Program-made: the position numbers and the translations under genes
Part shown: one piece after another, positions 60,758 through 64,000 of the stretch
How the letters are laid out: each line of letters opens with the position of its first letter
Position numbering within the stretch: the stretch's first letter is position 1
From: Amycolatopsis suaedae
GTDB lineage: Bacteria > Actinomycetota > Actinomycetes > Mycobacteriales > Pseudonocardiaceae
NCBI RefSeq assembly: GCF_004214935.1
Contig: NZ_SFCC01000018.1
Location: 1-64,000, forward strand
Direction of reading: 5' to 3'
DNA: 64,000 nt
Notes under the pieces: model-generated
The model's database searches: none
Seen by the model: only the letters and a program-made list of their open reading frames with translations
Told to the model about the DNA's origin: nothing

Positions 60758-61810
60758 GTGGACAGATTCGCGCCCGGCCCGTTGCTGCGCAGGCATTCCG
60801 GCACGCTGATCCAGTCGGCCAAGGCGGCGGTGGCTGCCGTCGCCGCCTGGCTGATCGCCGCCGAGCTGCTGCGGCTGCCGCAGCCGTTCCTCGCGCCGTA
60901 CGCGGCGGTGTTCCTGATGGAGCCGACGGTGTACCGGTCGTTCACCACCGCCGTGCGGCAGGTCGCCGCGGTCGCCGCCGGGGTGCTGCTCGCCGCGGCG
61001 GTCGGCACGGTGGTGCCGGTCCAGAGCGCCGCCATCGGGGTCGCCGTCCTGATCGGTCTGGTGCTGGGCAGCTGGCGGCGCATGGGCGACAGCGGAATCT
61101 GGATCGGCGTGACCGCCCTGCTGCTGCTCTCCTACGGCACCACGGGCAACGAGCTGCTGCTCGTCGACCGGTTGATCGAGTCGGCGCTGGGCGCGGCGAT
61201 CGGGCTGGCGGTCAACGTCGTGATCCTGCCGCCAGCCTACGTCCGCGAACCGGCCCGGGCGGTCCAGCGGCTGGCCAGGGAACTGAGCGACCTGCTGACC
61301 GACCTGTCCAGGGCGATGGACGCCGACGAGCCTCCCGAGGAGAAGGAGAACTGGTCGCGGCGGGCACGCGACGCCGAAGCCCGCGTCCGGGCGGCGGAGG
61401 ACGCCATCGGCTGGGCGAGCGAGAGCGTGGTGGCCAACCCGCGCCGGATCGCGCTGCGGGAGCGGCCCGCCCCGGCGCGGGCACAGGAGGTGCTGGCGTC
61501 GCTGCGAGCGGCCTGGCCGCACATCCGGCAGCTGTGCGAGGCGGTCGAGGCCGTCCTCACCGGACACGAGCCGTTCGCCCAGCCCTCGCGGGCCAACCGG
61601 GAGGCGGTGGCGAGCCTGCTCGACGCGCTGGGACGCGCGGTGACCGCGTGCGCGGAACGCGACCACGCCGCCCTGCGCGAAGCCCACCACGACACGGAAA
61701 CCGCGCTGGACCGGCTGCACCGGGGCATCGCCGACGTCCCGGACGAACGCGCGGGGCTGGGTGCGGTGATCCTCCCGGCCAGGACCGTGCTGGCTCAGCT
61801 CTCCTGCTGA
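60758..61810 (+). CDS. FUSC-family membrane protein (aromatic acid exporter-like)
   Basis: A 350-residue protein with six membrane segments in the first 165 residues (ending NVVILPPAYVREPARAV) and a long cytoplasmic helical part with coiled-coil character. It resembles ArAE/FUSC transporters thought to export aromatic acids. GTG 60758 starts 12 nt after the hydrolase stop. It ends in a 16-base convergent overlap with the kinase gene. Confidence 0.8.
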   Translation: MDRFAPGPLLRRHSGTLIQSAKAAVAAVAAWLIAAELLRLPQPFLAPYAAVFLMEPTVYRSFTTAVRQVAAVAAGVLLAAAVGTVVPVQSAAIGVAVLIGLVLGSWRRMGDSGIWIGVTALLLLSYGTTGNELLLVDRLIESALGAAIGLAVNVVILPPAYVREPARAVQRLARELSDLLTDLSRAMDADEPPEEKENWSRRARDAEARVRAAEDAIGWASESVVANPRRIALRERPAPARAQEVLASLRAAWPHIRQLCEAVEAVLTGHEPFAQPSRANREAVASLLDALGRAVTACAERDHAALREAHHDTETALDRLHRGIADVPDERAGLGAVILPARTVLAQLSC

Positions 61811-64000
61811 GCGGCCAGCCCGGCGGTGAAGTCGGCCACGATCTCGGCGGCGATCTCGCGTGCCTTGCGGTTGCGGTGCTGGGACAGCGCCACCAGCTGC
61901 CGGAACGCGGTGTCCGCGTCGACCCGGTGGGTGGCCATCAGCAGGCCGACCGCCTGGCTGAGCACGCTGCGGCTGTCCAGTGCGGCCCGCAGCTGCTCGG
62001 CCTCCCGCTCACTGGACTCCAGGACGGTCTCGCGCAGCCGGGACAGCTCCAGATGCACCCGGACCCTGGCGATCAGTTCGACCGGGTGGAACGGTTTGAC
62101 GACGTAGTCGTCGGCGCCGTGACGCAGGCCCTCCACCGCGGACTCGGGCCCCGCCCGTGCCGTCAGCAGGACCACCGGGAGGCGGACCAGCCGGGGATCG
62201 GCCCGCAGCTGGCGCAGCAGGTCCAGCCCGTCGCGGCCGGGCAGCATGACGTCGCTGACCACCAGGTCCGGCGGCTTCGCGCCGATGAGCGCGAGCGCGG
62301 TGTCGACGTCACCGGCCAGATCGACCAGCCAGCCCTGCTCGTCCATCAGCCGGGCGAGGTAGTCACGCATGTCGGCGTTGTCCTCGACGACCAGGACGCG
62401 GGTGCCGTCTCTCGGCTCGGTCGTGCCCGCCGGTTCCCACTGCCGTGCCTCGCCGAGGAACGCGGGCGCCAGCTTAGCCGCGACGTCGTGCCCGGACAGG
62501 TCGCCGTTGGGCGACACGGCGGCGATCCTCGGCACGGTGACGGTGAAGGTGCTGCCCTGCCGCGGCACGCTGGCGACAGTGACCCGCCCGCCGAGCGCCG
62601 CGGCCAGGTCTGCCACCAGCGCCAGCCCGATGCCCGCGCCCTCCCTGCTGCGCCCACGGGTTCCGGCGACCTGGTGGAACCGGTCGAAGATGCGGTCCTG
62701 TTCGACGTCCGGGATGCCGACGCCGGTGTCGGCGACGGTGAGCGTCACGTCGTCGCCGGTGACGTCCAGGGTGAGCGTCACCGATCCGGACGGGGTGAAC
62801 TTCACCGCGTTGGACAGCAGGTTGAGCACGATCTTGGCCCACATCTCGCGGTCGAGCGCCACGGTCGCGCCTGCCGCGCCGTCGACGGCGATCCGCAGCC
62901 GCAGGTCGTTGCGCTCGGCCACCGCGCGGAACATGCTCGCGCACTCGGCGGTCAGCGCGGCCACGTCGGTCGGCTCCCGCCGGGCGTGCAGTTCGTCGGC
63001 CTCGGCCCTGGCCACGTCCAGCAGCGCGTCGACGAGCCGCTGCAGGCGCAGCGCGGCCTGGTAGGCGGCGGCGAGTCCGTCGCGCTGGTCGGCGGGCAAC
63101 ACGTCGGCATGCCGGTCCAGCACCGTGCGCAGCGGTCCGAGCAGCAGCGTCAGCGGGGTGCGGAACTCGTGGCTGACGTTCTGGAAGAACCGGGTCTTCG
63201 CCGCGTCCAGCTCAGCCAGCGCGGAGGCCCGCGTGCGCTGGGCGGTGTAGGCCAGCGCGTCACCGAGCACGGCCGACACCCTGGCGGCGACCAGATCGAG
63301 GAAGACGCGGTAGAACTCGTCGAGTTCCCGGTACGGGCTCACGCCCACGGCCAGCACGCCGATCGGCTCGGCCTGCCCGCTGACCACCAGCGGCAGCACG
63401 ACCGACCCGGCGACCCGCTCGGCCTGGCCGGTCCGCGCGACCTTGCGCAGGGTGTCCGGCGGGGTGTCCGCCTGATCCCCGTAGGCGGCGACCAGTTCGA
63501 GGCGGTCCTCGGTTCCGTCCGGGCGCAGGTAGGCCACGACCCCGGGCAGATCGGCCGAGCCGGACAGCACGGTGACCGCGGCGCGGGCGGCGTCGGTGAT
63601 GGTGTCGGCGCCGGTGAGCGACAGCGTTCCCAGCTGGCGCAGGGATTCCAGCCGCCGGTGGGCCAGGGTGCGGGCGGTGACGTCGTTGGTGGCGACGAAG
63701 ATGCCCGCCACCGTGCCGTCCTCGGAGTGCACCGGGCTGTAGGAGAACGTCCAGTAGGTCTCCTCGAGGTAGCCGTGCCTGCGCAGCAGCAGGTGCATCT
63801 CCTCGGAGTAGGTGGCGCCGCCCCCGCCGAGTACCTGCTCGGCCAGCGGTCCCAGCTGGTCCCACACCTCGCTCCAGCACCGCGCGGCCGGCTGGCCCGC
63901 GGCGTCGGGGAACTTGTCCCCGAGCAGCGGTGTGTACGCCTCGTTGAAGATCTGGATCAGCTCCGGGCCCCACCAGAGCAGCATCGGGATCCGGGACGGG
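61795..64000 (-). CDS. Hybrid sensor histidine kinase with receiver and ANTAR domain (5' end cut off)
   Basis: At least 735 residues; the reading frame continues past the window edge (PSRIPMLLWWGPELIQIFNE). Order: PAS domain (about 1-110 of the visible part), GAF-like domain, HisKA with phospho-His in FFQNVSHEFRTPLTL, HATPase (NLLSNAVKF, DTGVGIPD), receiver with Asp in DLVVSDVMLPGRDG and Lys in VKPF, and a final helical ANTAR-like domain (LSQAVGLLMATHRVDADTAF). The ANTAR end suggests output by RNA antitermination rather than DNA binding. It is transcribed towards the FUSC gene. Confidence 0.88.
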   Translation of the reverse strand, partial: PSRIPMLLWWGPELIQIFNEAYTPLLGDKFPDAAGQPAARCWSEVWDQLGPLAEQVLGGGGATYSEEMHLLLRRHGYLEETYWTFSYSPVHSEDGTVAGIFVATNDVTARTLAHRRLESLRQLGTLSLTGADTITDAARAAVTVLSGSADLPGVVAYLRPDGTEDRLELVAAYGDQADTPPDTLRKVARTGQAERVAGSVVLPLVVSGQAEPIGVLAVGVSPYRELDEFYRVFLDLVAARVSAVLGDALAYTAQRTRASALAELDAAKTRFFQNVSHEFRTPLTLLLGPLRTVLDRHADVLPADQRDGLAAAYQAALRLQRLVDALLDVARAEADELHARREPTDVAALTAECASMFRAVAERNDLRLRIAVDGAAGATVALDREMWAKIVLNLLSNAVKFTPSGSVTLTLDVTGDDVTLTVADTGVGIPDVEQDRIFDRFHQVAGTRGRSREGAGIGLALVADLAAALGGRVTVASVPRQGSTFTVTVPRIAAVSPNGDLSGHDVAAKLAPAFLGEARQWEPAGTTEPRDGTRVLVVEDNADMRDYLARLMDEQGWLVDLAGDVDTALALIGAKPPDLVVSDVMLPGRDGLDLLRQLRADPRLVRLPVVLLTARAGPESAVEGLRHGADDYVVKPFHPVELIARVRVHLELSRLRETVLESSEREAEQLRAALDSRSVLSQAVGLLMATHRVDADTAFRQLVALSQHRNRKAREIAAEIVADFTAGLAAQQES

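Noticed and set aside
1..64000. tRNA genes, rRNA genes, CRISPR arrays, insertion sequence transposases
   Set aside because: None could be recognised; repeats are short palindromes without regular spacer arrays, and no DDE transposase motif was seen.

Overview
The window is high-GC DNA with actinomycete codon use, many GTG starts and 1-4 nt ATGA/GTGA overlaps. Gene content and the dispersed short palindromes suggest a Pseudonocardiaceae member, most likely Amycolatopsis; this is inference, since no rRNA or marker gene is present. It falls into two parts.

Part one, about 1-42 kb, is the tailoring, supply, export and regulation wing of a glycosylated type I polyketide-like pathway. No PKS or NRPS gene lies in the window. 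From the left: a heterodimeric ABC exporter and a glycosyltransferase; a GDP-mannose 4,6-dehydratase (GMD); a coupled minus-strand operon of crotonyl-CoA reductase/carboxylase, KAS III, 3-hydroxyacyl-CoA dehydrogenase and a second glycosyltransferase; a second GMD with long tracts identical to the first; a type II thioesterase; and a deoxyaminosugar set (3-ketoreductase, 2,3-dehydratase, glycosyltransferase, E1-type Fe-S 3-dehydratase, 4-aminotransferase). Together the sugar genes would make a 4-amino-2,3,4,6-tetradeoxyhexose of the forosamine type without N-methylation. Next come regulators: a PAS-LuxR protein, three LAL-type LuxR proteins with degenerate Walker A motifs, a PqqD-like small protein between two of them, and a small pseudo-receiver LuxR protein. 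A sugar ABC importer with a GH1 beta-glucosidase follows. Then a coupled operon DeoR, SARP-ATPase, SARP-ATPase-LuxR, and a second type II thioesterase. Inverted-repeat boxes of the form TGGGAAAA-N-CCCAG recur in front of several of these genes and may be operators of the PAS-LuxR regulator.

Part two, about 42-64 kb, is mostly ordinary accessory chromosome: an ECF sigma factor (ECF42-like) with its DGPF partner; a DUF2975/HTH pair behind twin 15-bp palindromes; a TetR regulator divergent from bioB-bioA behind a doubled operator; a BtrH-like protein; DUF4383; an SDR; a HemK-like methyltransferase plus CDGSH protein; a 13E12-type DUF222/HNH gene next to a frameshifted remnant; a four-gene coupled redox operon (SIS, FAD/Rieske, YbdK-like ligase, haem-oxygenase-2-like); an ATP-grasp ligase with an S15 hydrolase and a FUSC membrane protein; and the 3' part of a hybrid histidine kinase with an ANTAR tail.

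The most unusual structures are a 168-bp CTAG-bounded near-perfect palindrome in front of the first thioesterase; palindromic repeat families that contain the stop codons of three unrelated genes; mosaic identity between the GMD paralogues; and the operator-like boxes. The window contains no tRNA, rRNA or CRISPR array that I could recognise.
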